DNA from: Listeria ivanovii subsp. londoniensis
Lineage (GTDB): Bacteria; Bacillota; Bacilli; Lactobacillales; Listeriaceae
Direction: 5' to 3'
Assembly (NCBI RefSeq): GCF_000763495.1
Contig: NZ_CP009576.1
Location: 1,684,001-1,748,000 of the forward strand
DNA: 64,000 bases
The translations under genes and the position numbers were made by a program. Positions 45,783 to 58,706 of this stretch are shown in pieces. Below the pieces are notes generated by a model. It was not told the origin of the DNA and made no database searches. It was given only the letters and a program-made list of their open reading frames with translations. The first letter of the stretch is position 1; the number at the start of each line of letters is the position of its first letter.

Positions 45783-48047
45783 TTAAATTACAGGTTGTCC
45801 ATTATTACGTTGTTTTTTCTTCTTAACAGTACTAATTGGACCTTTTTTGCGTAATTGTCTTGCTTTAAATACATACCATAGTTGCATCGCCATAAAGATA
45901 GAGGAGAATACACTAGATACAAGTCCCACAAGTAAAGCAATGGAGAAGTTTAGAATGGATTCACTACCAAACAACACAAGTGCTAAAACGGTGAAAATAA
46001 CCGTTAAAATGGTGTTTATCGAACGAGTGAAAGTTTGTCGCAAAGCTTTATTCACAGCATCAGCAATTTCTTCTTTCGTTTTGAAGCGTTGCATTTTCAT
46101 GCTAATATCTCGTATTCGGTCGGCGGTGACTATCGTATCATTTATGGAATAACCAATAACCGTCAGAACAGCAGCAATAAAGGTTAAATCTACTTCAAGC
46201 CTTGTAATACTAAAGAAGATAAAGATAATAAATGCATCAAATAATAAGGATAAAATTGCTGCGATTCCCATATAAAATTCAAATCGTATAGCAATATATA
46301 ATACTATCAAAATAGATGCAATTCCCAGCGCCCAAAAACCATTTTTCGCAAGTTCTTTTCCGACAGTTGGAGATACCGTACTTATGCTAGGCTCGTGTTT
46401 GTACTTATCGTCAAAATAATTTTTGAATTTAGCCACATCATCTTGAGATAGCGTTCCTTTGTAAGAAACAACGGCAGTTTTAGAGCCTGACCCTTGGAAA
46501 ACAATATCATCTGATGGCATACCAATAGAGTCTAAATCTTTCTTAATTTGAGTCTCCGTCAAGGTGTGATCCGCAGTAATTTCCGCTCGAGTCCCGCTGG
46601 CAAAGTCAATACCAAGGTTCAGTCGGAATATAGATAGAATAACGATTCCGATAATAACAATGCCCGTAAAGATCGATAAGAACAAACGGTGATGTTTAAC
46701 AAAATCAAAACGGTCAAAGTGTGTTTTCAAGTTAAAGCTATTAATACCTTCATGTAAATTATGAATATCTTTGCGTCTAACTGCAAAAAATCCAGGTTTA
46801 TTGTTAAGCCAATTACTTTTCACTAGTAAGCCTAGTAAGAACCTCGATCCCCATACAGCAGTCAAGAAGCTCACTAAAATACTAATAATTAGTACTGTCG
46901 CAAAACCTTTAATGGAACTTGTACCGAAATAAAAGAGTACTCCAGCAACAATCAATGTTGTTAAGTTACCGTCCAAAATCGCGCGGAAGGCTTCTTTTCC
47001 ACCCACTTCAAAGGCCGCTTTCGTTGACCTTCCGACTTTGATTTCCTCTTTAATCCGCTCGTAGGTAATCACGTTCGCGTCAACAGCCATACCTACCCCC
47101 AGAATCAAACCTGCAATTCCCGGTAGAGTTAGTGTCGCGTGTAGCAAACTCAATATTAGTAGAACTAGATAAGTGTAAGCAACCAATGTAATCGAAGCAA
47201 TCACACCTGGTAAGCGGTATACTGCCATCATGAAAATAAAAATTGCAATAACACCGATGATACCCGCTAAAATTGTTTCTTGTAGTGCATCTTGTCCAAA
47301 TTGTGCACCCACAGAGGTAGAATAAACTTCTTTCATTTGTACAGGAAGCGCTCCAGCATTAAGCAAATCTGCTAAATCTTTTGCTTCTTCCGTTGTAAAA
47401 TTACCCGAAATCTCTACTTTATCTGTATCTAAAACACTACTTACATTAGGGGCAGACAAGTATGCCGGATTTTTCTTTTCACGTTCTGTTTTGTACTTTT
47501 GTCCTTCTTTCCAATCTAACCAAATAACTAATTGATTATCTGGCGCTTCTGCTAAAATCGTCTTTGTAACGTCTGCAAATTTATCAGCGCTTTTTAGTTT
47601 TAATGTAACAATTGGATTATTGCTAGAATCAAAAGCTTGTTTAGCCCCGCCTGCTACAAGATCGCTACCGTTCATCATCATTTTATCGTTCGCATCTCTA
47701 AATGATAATTGCGCAGTTGTGGATAGCATTTTGCGAGCCTCTTCTTGGTCGGTTACCCCCGCAAGTTGAACTCGAATACGGTTTTTCCCTTCGATTTGAA
47801 TACTTGGTTCAGCCACTCCTAATGAATTAATCCGCTTATCGAGCGCTGTAACCGTGTCTGTCATGGTTTGCTTCGACACAGTTCCTTCCCCATCTGCAGG
47901 TGAAACTTCATAAAGAACTTCAAATCCCCCTTGAAGATCTAGTCCAAGATTGATGTTTTGCATAACCATTTTTGCGGTACCAAATACAGCACCAAAGATA
48001 ATTGCAACTACTAGAAAGAAAATAACTATCTTACTCTTTTTAACCAT
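45783..48047 (-). CDS. secDF: Protein translocase subunit SecDF (SecD-SecF fusion)
   Basis: 754 residues, RND-type with about 12 membrane helices. The SecD half has the P1 LDLQGGFEVLYEVSP and VGMAVDANVITYERIKEE; the SecF half starts near 435 (FDFVKHHRLFLSIF) and has NLGIDFASGTRAEITADHT and VIGYSINDTIVTADRIRD. It uses the proton gradient to help SecYEG move proteins across the membrane. A fused form is typical of Bacillus and Listeria. It has GGGAGG before the ATG. Confidence 0.95.
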   Translation of the reverse strand: MVKKSKIVIFFLVVAIIFGAVFGTAKMVMQNINLGLDLQGGFEVLYEVSPADGEGTVSKQTMTDTVTALDKRINSLGVAEPSIQIEGKNRIRVQLAGVTDQEEARKMLSTTAQLSFRDANDKMMMNGSDLVAGGAKQAFDSSNNPIVTLKLKSADKFADVTKTILAEAPDNQLVIWLDWKEGQKYKTEREKKNPAYLSAPNVSSVLDTDKVEISGNFTTEEAKDLADLLNAGALPVQMKEVYSTSVGAQFGQDALQETILAGIIGVIAIFIFMMAVYRLPGVIASITLVAYTYLVLLILSLLHATLTLPGIAGLILGVGMAVDANVITYERIKEEIKVGRSTKAAFEVGGKEAFRAILDGNLTTLIVAGVLFYFGTSSIKGFATVLIISILVSFLTAVWGSRFLLGLLVKSNWLNNKPGFFAVRRKDIHNLHEGINSFNLKTHFDRFDFVKHHRLFLSIFTGIVIIGIVILSIFRLNLGIDFASGTRAEITADHTLTETQIKKDLDSIGMPSDDIVFQGSGSKTAVVSYKGTLSQDDVAKFKNYFDDKYKHEPSISTVSPTVGKELAKNGFWALGIASILIVLYIAIRFEFYMGIAAILSLLFDAFIIFIFFSITRLEVDLTFIAAVLTVIGYSINDTIVTADRIRDISMKMQRFKTKEEIADAVNKALRQTFTRSINTILTVIFTVLALVLFGSESILNFSIALLVGLVSSVFSSIFMAMQLWYVFKARQLRKKGPISTVKKKKQRNNGQPVI

Positions 48048-48138
48048 TTCTGTTTCGTTCCTCCCTCATCTAAACCATAACAAATCCAGTCTATCAACAA
48101 ATAGTTACATTTTTTTGTACGTATTTGTCAGCAGACTG

Positions 48139-48432
48139 TTAATCTTCCACATTTGATTGAAGTGTGTTTTCCACTTTAGACATATGGTTATTTGATTGTT
48201 GTTCAGCTGTTGTCATAATAAATTGCATTAATTGTCCAATTTTCATTTGCATAATGTCATTCATTCTTTCATGCAAAGCTGGGGCTGGCCGGTTTTTCCA
48301 CTTTTCTTCCGTTAAAAACGACCAAATATGGCTGGCCTTGATTTCTCGGTAGCCTAGAATATGAAAATCCTCCACTTTTATTAATATCGCTGGTTCTAAA
48401 TCTTCATACCAAGCTGAAAATGAATCCGTCAT
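48139..48432 (-). CDS. comN: ComN-type post-transcriptional regulator (YrzD)
   Basis: 97 residues: MTDSFSAWYEDLEPAILIKVEDFHILGY, EIKASHIWSFLTEEKW, and a C-terminal Gln/Asn-rich tail. It matches ComN/YrzD (post-transcriptional regulator family), which in Bacillus binds comE mRNA with DivIVA and helps competence gene expression near cell poles. It lies between secDF and yajC. The ATG at 48432 has GGGG about 10 nt before; the open frame extends 13 codons upstream. Confidence 0.78.
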   Translation of the reverse strand: MTDSFSAWYEDLEPAILIKVEDFHILGYREIKASHIWSFLTEEKWKNRPAPALHERMNDIMQMKIGQLMQFIMTTAEQQSNNHMSKVENTLQSNVED

Positions 48433-48523
48433 CAAGTCATCCCCTTTCTTAAACAATAAGCATATTCCCATTTTATCTAAAAACTAGCTAAATGGGAAGT
48501 ATAAGCTCTAAATTTTTATGATT

Positions 48524-48566
48524 AAAAAATGCCATTTCACCGCTTAGAGGGAAATGGCATTTTTAA
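48524..48566 (-). terminator. Intrinsic terminator after yajC
   Basis: A 13-bp stem AAAATGCCATTTC with its complement, 13-nt loop, flanked by A-run and T-run. Confidence 0.8.
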
Positions 48567-48574
48567 TTTGCTAA

Positions 48575-48913
48575 TTATTTGTTGTCTTCAGTAACTTCAG
48601 TGTCATCAGAAGTTGTTTCTGTAACAACTGGAGTAGAAACTGTGTTGCCTTTTTCAAGTACAGTTCTTACTGCATTACGGTCAAACGTTAATTTGTTGTT
48701 TCCGCATTTTAAAATGACTGTGCCATCTTCAATTGCCTCTACAATACCGTGAAGTCCACCGATAGTGATAATTTTATCACCTTTTGCTAAACTACTTTGC
48801 ATATTTTGCACTTCTTTTTGACGTTTTTGTTGAGGTCTGATTAATAAGAAATAAAACAGAACAATCATCAAAATAATTGGTATAAATGTTACAATACCGC
48901 CCATATTTTCCAA
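48575..48913 (-). CDS. yajC: Preprotein translocase subunit YajC
   Basis: 112 residues: one membrane helix (about 6-25, IVTFIPIILMIVLFYFLLI), the family RPQQKRQKEVQ stretch, then GDKIITIGGLHGIVEAIEDGTVIL and an acidic tail. It accompanies SecDF in the membrane. AAGGAG precedes the ATG. tgt lies just upstream with a 21-nt gap, the common tgt-yajC-secDF order. Confidence 0.92.
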   Translation of the reverse strand: MENMGGIVTFIPIILMIVLFYFLLIRPQQKRQKEVQNMQSSLAKGDKIITIGGLHGIVEAIEDGTVILKCGNNKLTFDRNAVRTVLEKGNTVSTPVVTETTSDDTEVTEDNK

Positions 48914-48934
48914 CTCCTTTCGATACTATATATA

Positions 48935-50092
<1,158 letters not shown>

Positions 50093-50160
50093 TTACTCTA
50101 TTCACTAGCATAACGAAAAATGCGTATGAAAACAAGCTTTTCTGTTATTTTTTTCGCAAA

Positions 50161-51189
50161 TTAATGAATAAACATTGCATCGCCAAAACTAAAGAATCGA
50201 TATTGCTCTTCTACGGCATGGTTATAGGCTGTTAAAATTTTATTCCGATCAGATAAAGCGGATACAAGCATAATTAATGTAGATTTTGGTAGATGGAAAT
50301 TCGTAATTAAGGCATCTACGGCTCGGAAGGTATATCCTGGTGAAATAAAAATATCTGTCCAACCAGATTCAGCTACTATATTACCTTCATGACGACTGGC
50401 AATCGTTTCTAACGTCCTAATGGATGTAGTTCCAACTGCTATGACTTTTCCACCGGTTTCTTTTACTCTATTAATTCGTTCCGCAGCTTCTTCTGTTAAA
50501 CGATAAAATTCGGAATGCATTTTGTGATTCGTTGTATCTTCCACATCGACTGGGCGGAAAGTTCCTAGTCCCACATGGAGAGTCACAAAAATAATTTCTA
50601 CACCTTTTTCTTTAATTTTCGCAAGCAAATCTTCTGTAAAATGAAGTCCCGCTGTAGGAGCTGCTGCTGAACCATTTTCTTTTGCATAAACGGTTTGGTA
50701 ACGATCTTGATCCGCTAATTGCTCTTTAATGTATGGTGGTAACGGCATTTCACCAAGTTGTTCTAATACTTCATAAAAAATACCTTCATAAGAAAACTCG
50801 AGAATGCGACCGCCGTGCTCTAGTTCTTCAAGACAAGTTGCTTGTAACGCACCATCACCGAATATAATAGTTGCACCTTGACGAATTCTTTTTGCAGGTT
50901 TTACCAAGGCTTCCCAAGTATTTCCTTCTTTTTGCTTTAACAGTAATACTTCGATATGAGCGCCTGTTTCATCCTTAATGCCATGAAGACGAGCTGGGAG
51001 AACGCGTGTGTCATTTAAAACTAAGGCATCCCCTTCGTGTAAATAACTTAAAATATCTGTAAAGTGCTGGTCTTTTATTTCACCAGTTGCTTTATCTAAT
51101 ACCATTAGCCGACTAGATGTCCGGTCCAGTAACGGGGTTTGTGCAATTAATTCTTCTGGTAAATCAAAATCAAAATCTTCTACTTTCAT
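50161..51189 (-). CDS. queA: S-adenosylmethionine:tRNA ribosyltransferase-isomerase
   Basis: 342 residues with the family landmarks [56 protein letters not shown] and [14 protein letters not shown]. It makes epoxyqueuosine from preQ1-tRNA using SAM. The ATG follows AGGT and is 3 nt after the ruvB stop; with ruvA-ruvB upstream it forms the usual ruvAB-queA-tgt group. Confidence 0.95.
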   Translation of the reverse strand: MKVEDFDFDLPEELIAQTPLLDRTSSRLMVLDKATGEIKDQHFTDILSYLHEGDALVLNDTRVLPARLHGIKDETGAHIEVLLLKQKEGNTWEALVKPAKRIRQGATIIFGDGALQATCLEELEHGGRILEFSYEGIFYEVLEQLGEMPLPPYIKEQLADQDRYQTVYAKENGSAAAPTAGLHFTEDLLAKIKEKGVEIIFVTLHVGLGTFRPVDVEDTTNHKMHSEFYRLTEEAAERINRVKETGGKVIAVGTTSIRTLETIASRHEGNIVAESGWTDIFISPGYTFRAVDALITNFHLPKSTLIMLVSALSDRNKILTAYNHAVEEQYRFFSFGDAMFIH

Positions 51190-51192
51190 GCT

Positions 51193-52200
51193 TTATACCT
51201 CTTTTTCATAACTTATTCCTAAATGTTTATAGGCGATTTCCGTTGCAATACGGCCTCTTGGGGTTCTTTGCAGAAAACCAATTTGGAGTAGATATGGTTC
51301 TTGCATATCTTCAATGGTTTCGCGCTCCTCCCCAATACTCGCAGCAATTGTATCTAAACCGACCGGACCGCCTCTGAATGACTGGATAATTGTATGGAGC
51401 AGTTTTTGGTCAATGGTATCCAAACCTCTTGGATCTACTTGAAGTAAAGTAAGTGCTTCTTTAGCAAGTTTTTCTGTGACTGTACCATTGCCCCTCACTT
51501 GAGCAAAATCACGGACACGTTTTAACAACCGATTGGCAATCCGCGGGGTCCCCCTCGAACGTCTAGCAATTTCACGAGCACCCAAATCATCTATTTTTGT
51601 ATCTAAAATATTAGCGGTTCTGAGTACAATCTCTGTTAGTTGCTCTTCTGTATAAAATTCCAAGTGATCAATAACACCAAAACGATCTCGAAGTGGCGCC
51701 GATAAAAGCCCTGCACGCGTTGTTGCCCCAATTAGGGTAAACGGTGGTAAATCAAGACGAACCGACCGAGCTGTTGGTCCTGTTCCAATCACAATATCTA
51801 AACAATAATCTTCCATCGCTGGATACAAAACTTCTTCAATAGCTCGAGATAAGCGATGAATCTCATCAATAAATAAGACATCCCCTGGATCCAAACTGGT
51901 TAAAATCGTTGCCAAATCACCTGGTCGTTCGATGGCAGGTCCACTTGTTGTTTTAATTTGACTACCCATTTCAGATGCGATAACCATCGCGAGCGTCGTT
52001 TTCCCAAGTCCTGGTGGTCCATACAAAAGCACATGGTCTAACGCTTCATTACGAAGGGTTGCAGCTTCAATAAAGACGGTTAAATTATTTTTCACTTTAT
52101 CTTGTCCGATATATTGTGAAAGGGTCTGTGGCCGTAAACTAGTTTCAAAAGATACTTCTTCTGAGTCTACCGTTTCACTTGAAATAATTCGTTCATCCAT
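51193..52200 (-). CDS. ruvB: Holliday-junction helicase subunit RuvB
   Basis: 335 residues, AAA+: [16 protein letters not shown], Walker [13 protein letters not shown], Walker [12 protein letters not shown], sensor 1 IGATTRAG, Arg finger region LRDRFGV, C-terminal winged helix [15 protein letters not shown]. It drives branch migration with RuvA, encoded 15 nt upstream. AGGAG before the ATG. Confidence 0.97.
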   Translation of the reverse strand: MDERIISSETVDSEEVSFETSLRPQTLSQYIGQDKVKNNLTVFIEAATLRNEALDHVLLYGPPGLGKTTLAMVIASEMGSQIKTTSGPAIERPGDLATILTSLDPGDVLFIDEIHRLSRAIEEVLYPAMEDYCLDIVIGTGPTARSVRLDLPPFTLIGATTRAGLLSAPLRDRFGVIDHLEFYTEEQLTEIVLRTANILDTKIDDLGAREIARRSRGTPRIANRLLKRVRDFAQVRGNGTVTEKLAKEALTLLQVDPRGLDTIDQKLLHTIIQSFRGGPVGLDTIAASIGEERETIEDMQEPYLLQIGFLQRTPRGRIATEIAYKHLGISYEKEV

Positions 52201-52215
52201 GCCACAAGCTCCTCT

Positions 52216-52821
52216 CTATTTTGTCATTAATTTGAGTGCTAACTTGATATAGGCATCACTCGTTAAGTCTTCTTCTTTAACTAATTTTGGTATTACTTTT
52301 TTTAATTCTCTCGAGCTATAACCAAGTGCTTCTAAAGCTAAAACTGCTTCTTCTAGTGCTGGTGCAAGCCCACTGACGATATCATTTTCTGGTGTATTAT
52401 AAACGATGTCACTTGTTACTACATCCGCTAATTTTCCTTTTAAATCAAGGATAATTTGGCGTGCCGTTTTTTTGCCTACACTTGGAAATTTTGTCAAATA
52501 GACATCATCTTCTGACTCAATTGCGGTAATTAAAGGCACAACATCCCCAGAGGCAATAATAGCAAGCGCGCTCTTTGGTCCAATTCCAGAAACACTTAGT
52601 AATTTTTTAAATAAATAACGTTCTTCTGTTGATTGAAATCCAAAAAGCGAAATATTGTCTTCCCGAACATGTTGATATAAAAACACTTGTGTCTCTGTTC
52701 CTTCTAAGCGCTGAAAGGAAAACGGGTTTCCTGTAATGATTTGATAACCAATTTGTCCAGTTTCAACAACAATATATTCTGGTGTAATCGTAGTTATAAT
52801 TCCTTTTATGTAATCGTACAA
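52216..52821 (-). CDS. ruvA: Holliday-junction DNA-binding subunit RuvA
   Basis: 201 residues: OB domain ([20 protein letters not shown]), helix-hairpin-helix pair ([15 protein letters not shown] and [20 protein letters not shown]), flexible acidic linker, and C-terminal RuvB-binding helices ([19 protein letters not shown]). RuvA tetramers hold the four-way junction for RuvB. Confidence 0.96.
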   Translation of the reverse strand: MYDYIKGIITTITPEYIVVETGQIGYQIITGNPFSFQRLEGTETQVFLYQHVREDNISLFGFQSTEERYLFKKLLSVSGIGPKSALAIIASGDVVPLITAIESEDDVYLTKFPSVGKKTARQIILDLKGKLADVVTSDIVYNTPENDIVSGLAPALEEAVLALEALGYSSRELKKVIPKLVKEEDLTSDAYIKLALKLMTK

Positions 52822-52853
52822 TTTTTTCGTCCCCTTTTCGTTTCACGTCATAC

Positions 52854-52859
52854 ATTATA
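52854..52859 (-). promoter_or_regulatory. -10 of a promoter for ruvAB-queA-tgt
   Basis: A consensus TATAAT on the minus strand, about 35 nt before ruvA. No strong -35 is seen. Confidence 0.45.
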
Positions 52860-52944
52860 TGATAGCATAAAATGGAACATCTGTACTAGTTTTTGTTATA
52901 AAAGAAATCACACAACTTGTTTACATAATACAATTATCGTCACC

Positions 52945-53880
52945 TTATAACGATTGAATATTTTCTTTAATAACCTCAATAGAATGATTAAATGCTTCTT
53001 GCTCTTCGGCGTTTAGTTTTAGAGAGATAATTTCTTTTACGCCATCCTGACTCAATACAGCTGGCACACCAATCGCAAGATCACTTTGGCCGTATTCACC
53101 GTCAAGAATACAAGATACAGTTAATGCGCGCTGGCTACCGCTGAATATATGACGACAGATTTCCACAATTGTTCCAGCAATTCCATACTCGGTACAGCCT
53201 TTTTGATGATAAATTTCGAAACCGGTATCACGAGCAATCTCACCAATTTGTTTTAAATCAAGGGAATGTCCAAGCTTTTCCATACTATATTCATTTACAG
53301 GCTTCCCATAAATGGATGAATGTGACCAAACTGGAAATTGGGAATCCCCATGTTCTCCAAGAATAAACGCATCAATACTTTGCGCAGCGATATCCAATTT
53401 CTCTGCTAATAAACGGCGCAATCTCGTTGTATCGAGCCAAACTCCCGTTCCAAGCACTCGCTCTTTTGGTAGTCCTGAAAGTTTCCATACTTGATACGTA
53501 ATAATATCGCATGGATTCGTTGCAATTAGGAAAATTCCTTTAAAGCCACCTTTCATCATTTCGGGAATGATACTACCAACTATTCTGGAAGTGCTCTTCA
53601 ATTCATCCAATCTTGTTTGTCCTTCCCTAAGTGGCCCTGCTGTTACTGTGATAACGGCAATATCTACATCTGAGCAGTCCCTTGCCTCACGAACAGAAAT
53701 ATTCATTTTCCCAGGCATAAACGCTGCTGCATCTGCTAAATCTTTCCTGTTTCCTTCGACACGCTCTTTATTTAAATCCACTAGAATTAATTCTTCAATA
53801 AATTTTTGGTTTACAAAGGCATGTGCGGCTGCTGAACCTACATTACCTGCTCCAATAATCATAACCTTACGTGATTTCAT
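52945..53880 (-). CDS. ldh: L-lactate/2-hydroxyacid dehydrogenase family protein
   Basis: 311 residues, LDH/MDH fold: GAGNVGSAAAHAF (NAD site), the substrate loop EGQTRLDELKST with Gln at the LDH-specific position, TNPCDIITYQVWKLSG, and the catalytic His in GEHGDSQFPVW. It should reduce pyruvate to L-lactate or a related 2-oxoacid; the second-copy status in Listeria (ldh2) is from memory. AGGAGG lies before the ATG. yebC lies upstream, with a terminator between. Confidence 0.85.
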   Translation of the reverse strand: MKSRKVMIIGAGNVGSAAAHAFVNQKFIEELILVDLNKERVEGNRKDLADAAAFMPGKMNISVREARDCSDVDIAVITVTAGPLREGQTRLDELKSTSRIVGSIIPEMMKGGFKGIFLIATNPCDIITYQVWKLSGLPKERVLGTGVWLDTTRLRRLLAEKLDIAAQSIDAFILGEHGDSQFPVWSHSSIYGKPVNEYSMEKLGHSLDLKQIGEIARDTGFEIYHQKGCTEYGIAGTIVEICRHIFSGSQRALTVSCILDGEYGQSDLAIGVPAVLSQDGVKEIISLKLNAEEQEAFNHSIEVIKENIQSL

Positions 53881-53904
53881 TTTTGTTCCTCCTACTTATT
53901 CATA

Positions 53905-53945
53905 TAAAACACCCCAATTCGGATTTTTCGGAAAGGGGTGTATTT
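53905..53945 (-). terminator. Intrinsic terminator after yebC
   Basis: ACACCCC pairs with GGGGTGT around an imperfect inner stem (TCCG/CGGA) and is followed on the minus strand by TTTTAT. Confidence 0.7.
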
Positions 53946-53950
53946 AGCGC

Positions 53951-54676
53951 CTAATTTATTTCTGCATTAGTATAAACTTCTTGTACGTCATCATCATCTT
54001 CTAACGCTTCCATCATTTTATCAAATTGGATTTTATTGTTTTCCGCAATTTCATTATATACAGTCGGAAACATCGATAATTCTGCTGTTGCAAAGGTGTA
54101 TCCAGCGGCTTGTAAGGTATCTTTCACTTCGGAAAAGGTTCCAGGATCCGTAAAAATTTCAAATACGTCTTCACTGACCTCTACATCATCTGCGCCAGCC
54201 TCAATCGCTTCTAGCATAAATTCCTCTTCATCGACGGTTAAACCTTCTCGTAAAATCACTAAATATCCTTTACGATCAAACATATAACTAACGCTTCCCG
54301 TTTCTCCTAAGCTACCACCATTCTTGTTAAACGCTACACGCACATTCGTACTTGTTCGATTTTTATTATCTGTAAGCGTATGAACTAAAACAGCAATCCC
54401 ACCTGGCGCATAACCCTCATAGGTTACTTCATCGTAATTTTCTCCATTTGTGTTTCCAGCTGCTTTATCAATCGCTCGTTTAATATTGTCATTTGGCATA
54501 TTTACAGCTTTGGCTTTGTCCATTACTAATCGAAGTGACGGATTCAGATTTGGATCAGGCCCTTTTTTGGCTGCAACAAAAATTTCTCTCGCTAACTTCT
54601 GAAATACTTTGGAACGCTTGGAATCTTGTGCATTTTTACGGCCTTGAATATTATTCCACTTTGAATGTCCTGACAT
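53951..54676 (-). CDS. YebC/PmpR-family (TACO1-type) translation/transcription regulator
   Basis: 241 residues: [19 protein letters not shown] at the start, [30 protein letters not shown], and a basic/acid C-terminal domain ending [12 protein letters not shown]. Members help ribosomes through polyproline stretches (YebC2/YrbC type) or act as regulators; which applies here is unknown. The ATG at 54676 has AGGAG 7-9 nt upstream; a further in-frame ATG upstream is less likely. Confidence 0.88.
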   Translation of the reverse strand: MSGHSKWNNIQGRKNAQDSKRSKVFQKLAREIFVAAKKGPDPNLNPSLRLVMDKAKAVNMPNDNIKRAIDKAAGNTNGENYDEVTYEGYAPGGIAVLVHTLTDNKNRTSTNVRVAFNKNGGSLGETGSVSYMFDRKGYLVILREGLTVDEEEFMLEAIEAGADDVEVSEDVFEIFTDPGTFSEVKDTLQAAGYTFATAELSMFPTVYNEIAENNKIQFDKMMEALEDDDDVQEVYTNAEIN

Positions 54677-54748
54677 CTGTTTCACTCCTTTTAGTTTTAG
54701 TAAAGCTTTTCTCTTAGAATTTTAACGTAAAAGTGGACTATTCGCAAC

Positions 54749-54778
54749 AAAAAAAGTTACCGCAGCTAGTGCGATAAC
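54749..54778 (-). terminator. Intrinsic terminator after pheA
   Basis: GTTATCGCA-CTAGC-TGCGGTAAC hairpin (two wobbles) followed by seven T on the minus strand. Confidence 0.82.
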
Positions 54779-54785
54779 CCTTGAT

Positions 54786-55634
54786 TTACGTTGTTTGTAA
54801 TCGGTGAACATGATATGTCCCTAATTTATTCGCCGTACCTCCTAGAAGTGTAATTTCGTCCAGTGCATTGGTAACGAGTTTTTCTCTCCCTTCTGAAAGT
54901 ACATCGATTAAGAAAAAATATTCACCAAGAGAGGTTTTAAGCGGTCTTGATTCAATTTTACTTAAATCAATATCCCGCCAAGCAAAAGTCGATAATACTT
55001 TATGTAACGCACCCGGCATATTATTAGGTAGAATGACAGAAATAGATGTTTTTTCTTCTTCTTTTGGTAATAAAATCGATACTGGCTTACGACTTAAAAC
55101 AAAAAATCTTGTTTGATTAAGTTCTAAGTCTTGCGCATCTTCTTTGACGATTTCAAGTCCATACTCATCAGCTGCCATCCGAGGTGCAATAGCTGCGACA
55201 AGTTCGCTAGGATTATTGCTAACCCATTTCGCGGCATAAGCAGTAGAAGGTGTTACTTCCCGCTCTACTCCATATAATTCAGCCTGTAAAAAAGTATGAC
55301 ATTGCGCTAAAGCTTGTGGATGCGACATCACTTTTTGGACAGATCTCCAAGAATAAGCATGTGCTGGGTGAATCATTAAATGCTGCGCAATTGGTAACAC
55401 GATTTCCGCCACAACAGGAACACTTGAAAAATGAAATAAGTAATCCAGCGTGATATTCACACTTCCCTCAATCGTATTTTCAATCGGAACTACTGCCACT
55501 TCTACTTCTTCTTTTTCAATGGACATAATACAATCTGGAATGGTACTTTTCGCAATCATATCTTCTTTTGGAAAAGCCTTTGAGGCTGCTGCATGTGTGA
55601 AAGAGGCTGCTGGGCCTAAATAAGCAATTTTCAT
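54786..55634 (-). CDS. pheA: Prephenate dehydratase
   Basis: 282 residues, a single-function dehydratase: MKIAYLGPAASFTHAAASKAF, VPIENTIEGSVNITLDYLF (substrate site), SHPQALAQC and the Thr-Arg-Phe in LNQTRFFVLS, then the C-terminal ACT domain (SVILPNNMPGALHKVLSTFA, ESRPLK) which binds phenylalanine. It makes phenylpyruvate. The ATG at 55634 has AGGAGAG 6-8 nt upstream; the TTG two codons earlier is within that spacing. pheA lies just after obg as in Bacillus. Confidence 0.94.
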   Translation of the reverse strand: MKIAYLGPAASFTHAAASKAFPKEDMIAKSTIPDCIMSIEKEEVEVAVVPIENTIEGSVNITLDYLFHFSSVPVVAEIVLPIAQHLMIHPAHAYSWRSVQKVMSHPQALAQCHTFLQAELYGVEREVTPSTAYAAKWVSNNPSELVAAIAPRMAADEYGLEIVKEDAQDLELNQTRFFVLSRKPVSILLPKEEEKTSISVILPNNMPGALHKVLSTFAWRDIDLSKIESRPLKTSLGEYFFLIDVLSEGREKLVTNALDEITLLGGTANKLGTYHVHRLQTT

Positions 55635-55663
55635 TTTCAACTCTCCTTTTTAATGTAGCTAGG

Positions 55664-55693
55664 AAAAAAGCGTGCACCAAATGAATGGTGCAG
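55664..55693 (-). terminator. Intrinsic terminator after obg
   Basis: On the minus strand GTGC-TGCACCA pairs with TGGTGCA-CGC around ATTCATT and is followed by TTTTTT. Confidence 0.7.
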
Positions 55694-55701
55694 CACTTTG
55701 T

Positions 55702-56991
55702 TTACTCCATAAATTCAAATTCATAATCAAGCAGACGTACAATATCCCCGTCTTTAGCGCCGCGTTTCCGAAGTGCTTCATCTACACCCATTGCACGAAG
55801 TTGACGCGCAAAACGGCTAATAGAAGCATCTCTTTCAAAGTTCGTCATCGTGAATAAGCGTTCGATTTTCGTTCCACTTAACACAAATGTACCATCTGGT
55901 TCTCTTGTAATTTCGAAGTCAGGTTCTTCTGCAACATATTTATAAAGAACTGTATCTTCATCTTCTTGTTCCAAAATTTCGTTAAGTGGAAATTCTGGTG
56001 TTGTTTCTAATTTATCAGCAATAGCAAGAAGTAATTCACGAAGTCCCGTTTTTGTTACAGCTGAAATTGGGAATACTGGAATCTCTTCTTCTATTTTAGT
56101 TTTAAATTCTTTTAAATTTTCTTCCGCATCTGGCATATCCATTTTGTTAGCAACAATGATTTGCGGGCGTTCCATTAATCGCAAATTATATTGTTCTAGT
56201 TCATTATTAATTGCCACGTAATCATCAAACGGTACACGTCCTTCTGAACCAGACATGTCAATTACATGGACAATAACACGTGTTCTTTCAATATGGCGCA
56301 AGAATTGATGGCCTAAACCGACACCTTGACTTGCCCCTTCAATTAGTCCTGGTAAATCCGCCATAACAAAACTACGACCATCACCAGCATCCACCATTCC
56401 TAAATTGGGAACAATCGTTGTAAAGTGATACGCTGCAATTTTAGGTCTTGCTGCTGATACAACAGATAATAAGGTTGATTTACCAACACTCGGGAAGCCA
56501 ACTAAGCCAACATCTGCTAGTACTTTAAGTTCTAATTGCACATTTCTTTCTTGACCTGGCTCTCCGTTTTCGGATAGTTCAGGAGCTGGGTTTGCAGGTG
56601 TAGCAAAGCGTTTATTTCCTCGTCCGCCACGACCTGCTTTCGCGATAACTGCTCGCTGACCATGAGCAACTAAATCGGCAATAATTTCGCCCGTATCTAT
56701 ATCTTTTACAATCGTTCCTTGTGGTACCTTCACGACTAAATCTTGCGCACCTCGACCATGCATACTTTTGCTCATGCCATGTTCACCGTGTTCCGCTTTA
56801 AAAATTCGTTTAAAACGAAAATCTACTAATGTCCGCAAACCTTCATCAACGACAAAAACAACATCTGCCCCTTTACCTCCATCGCCTCCAGCAGGACCAC
56901 CGTTTGGTACAAATTTTTCGCGACGGAATGCCACCATACCGTCCCCACCATTTCCAGCTTTTACATAAATCTTAACCTGATCTACAAACAT
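55702..56991 (-). CDS. obg: GTPase ObgE/Obg
   Basis: 429 residues: Gly-rich Obg fold (1-158, [29 protein letters not shown]), GTPase domain ([33 protein letters not shown]), then the Firmicute OCT domain ([20 protein letters not shown]). It acts in 50S assembly and growth/stress control in the cytoplasm. The ATG follows GGGAG by about 12 nt. Confidence 0.96.
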   Translation of the reverse strand: MFVDQVKIYVKAGNGGDGMVAFRREKFVPNGGPAGGDGGKGADVVFVVDEGLRTLVDFRFKRIFKAEHGEHGMSKSMHGRGAQDLVVKVPQGTIVKDIDTGEIIADLVAHGQRAVIAKAGRGGRGNKRFATPANPAPELSENGEPGQERNVQLELKVLADVGLVGFPSVGKSTLLSVVSAARPKIAAYHFTTIVPNLGMVDAGDGRSFVMADLPGLIEGASQGVGLGHQFLRHIERTRVIVHVIDMSGSEGRVPFDDYVAINNELEQYNLRLMERPQIIVANKMDMPDAEENLKEFKTKIEEEIPVFPISAVTKTGLRELLLAIADKLETTPEFPLNEILEQEDEDTVLYKYVAEEPDFEITREPDGTFVLSGTKIERLFTMTNFERDASISRFARQLRAMGVDEALRKRGAKDGDIVRLLDYEFEFME

Positions 56992-57030
56992 AATTTTATA
57001 TTCTCCCGTTCCTTAAAAGTCTTATCTTTC

Positions 57031-57060
57031 ATTATAACGAATAAACTATACATCTGTCAC
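57031..57060 (-). promoter_or_regulatory. Sigma-A promoter of obg
   Basis: GTGACA (57055-57060), 18 bp, TATAAT (57031-57036) on the minus strand. Confidence 0.65.
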
Positions 57061-57089
57061 TATATTTATTTTTATTTTTGCGAAACACA

Positions 57090-57132
57090 TAAAAAAGTGC
57101 CCCAAATGAGACTATTCATTCGGGACACTTTT
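57090..57132 (-). terminator. Intrinsic terminator after glpK
   Basis: AAAGTGTCCC pairs with GGGGCACTTT (one wobble) with an inner AATG/CATT stem, followed by TTTTT. Confidence 0.8.
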
Positions 57133-57138
57133 ACTAGA

Positions 57139-58689
<1,551 letters not shown>

Positions 58690-58706
58690 CTAGTAATGAT
58701 TCTAGC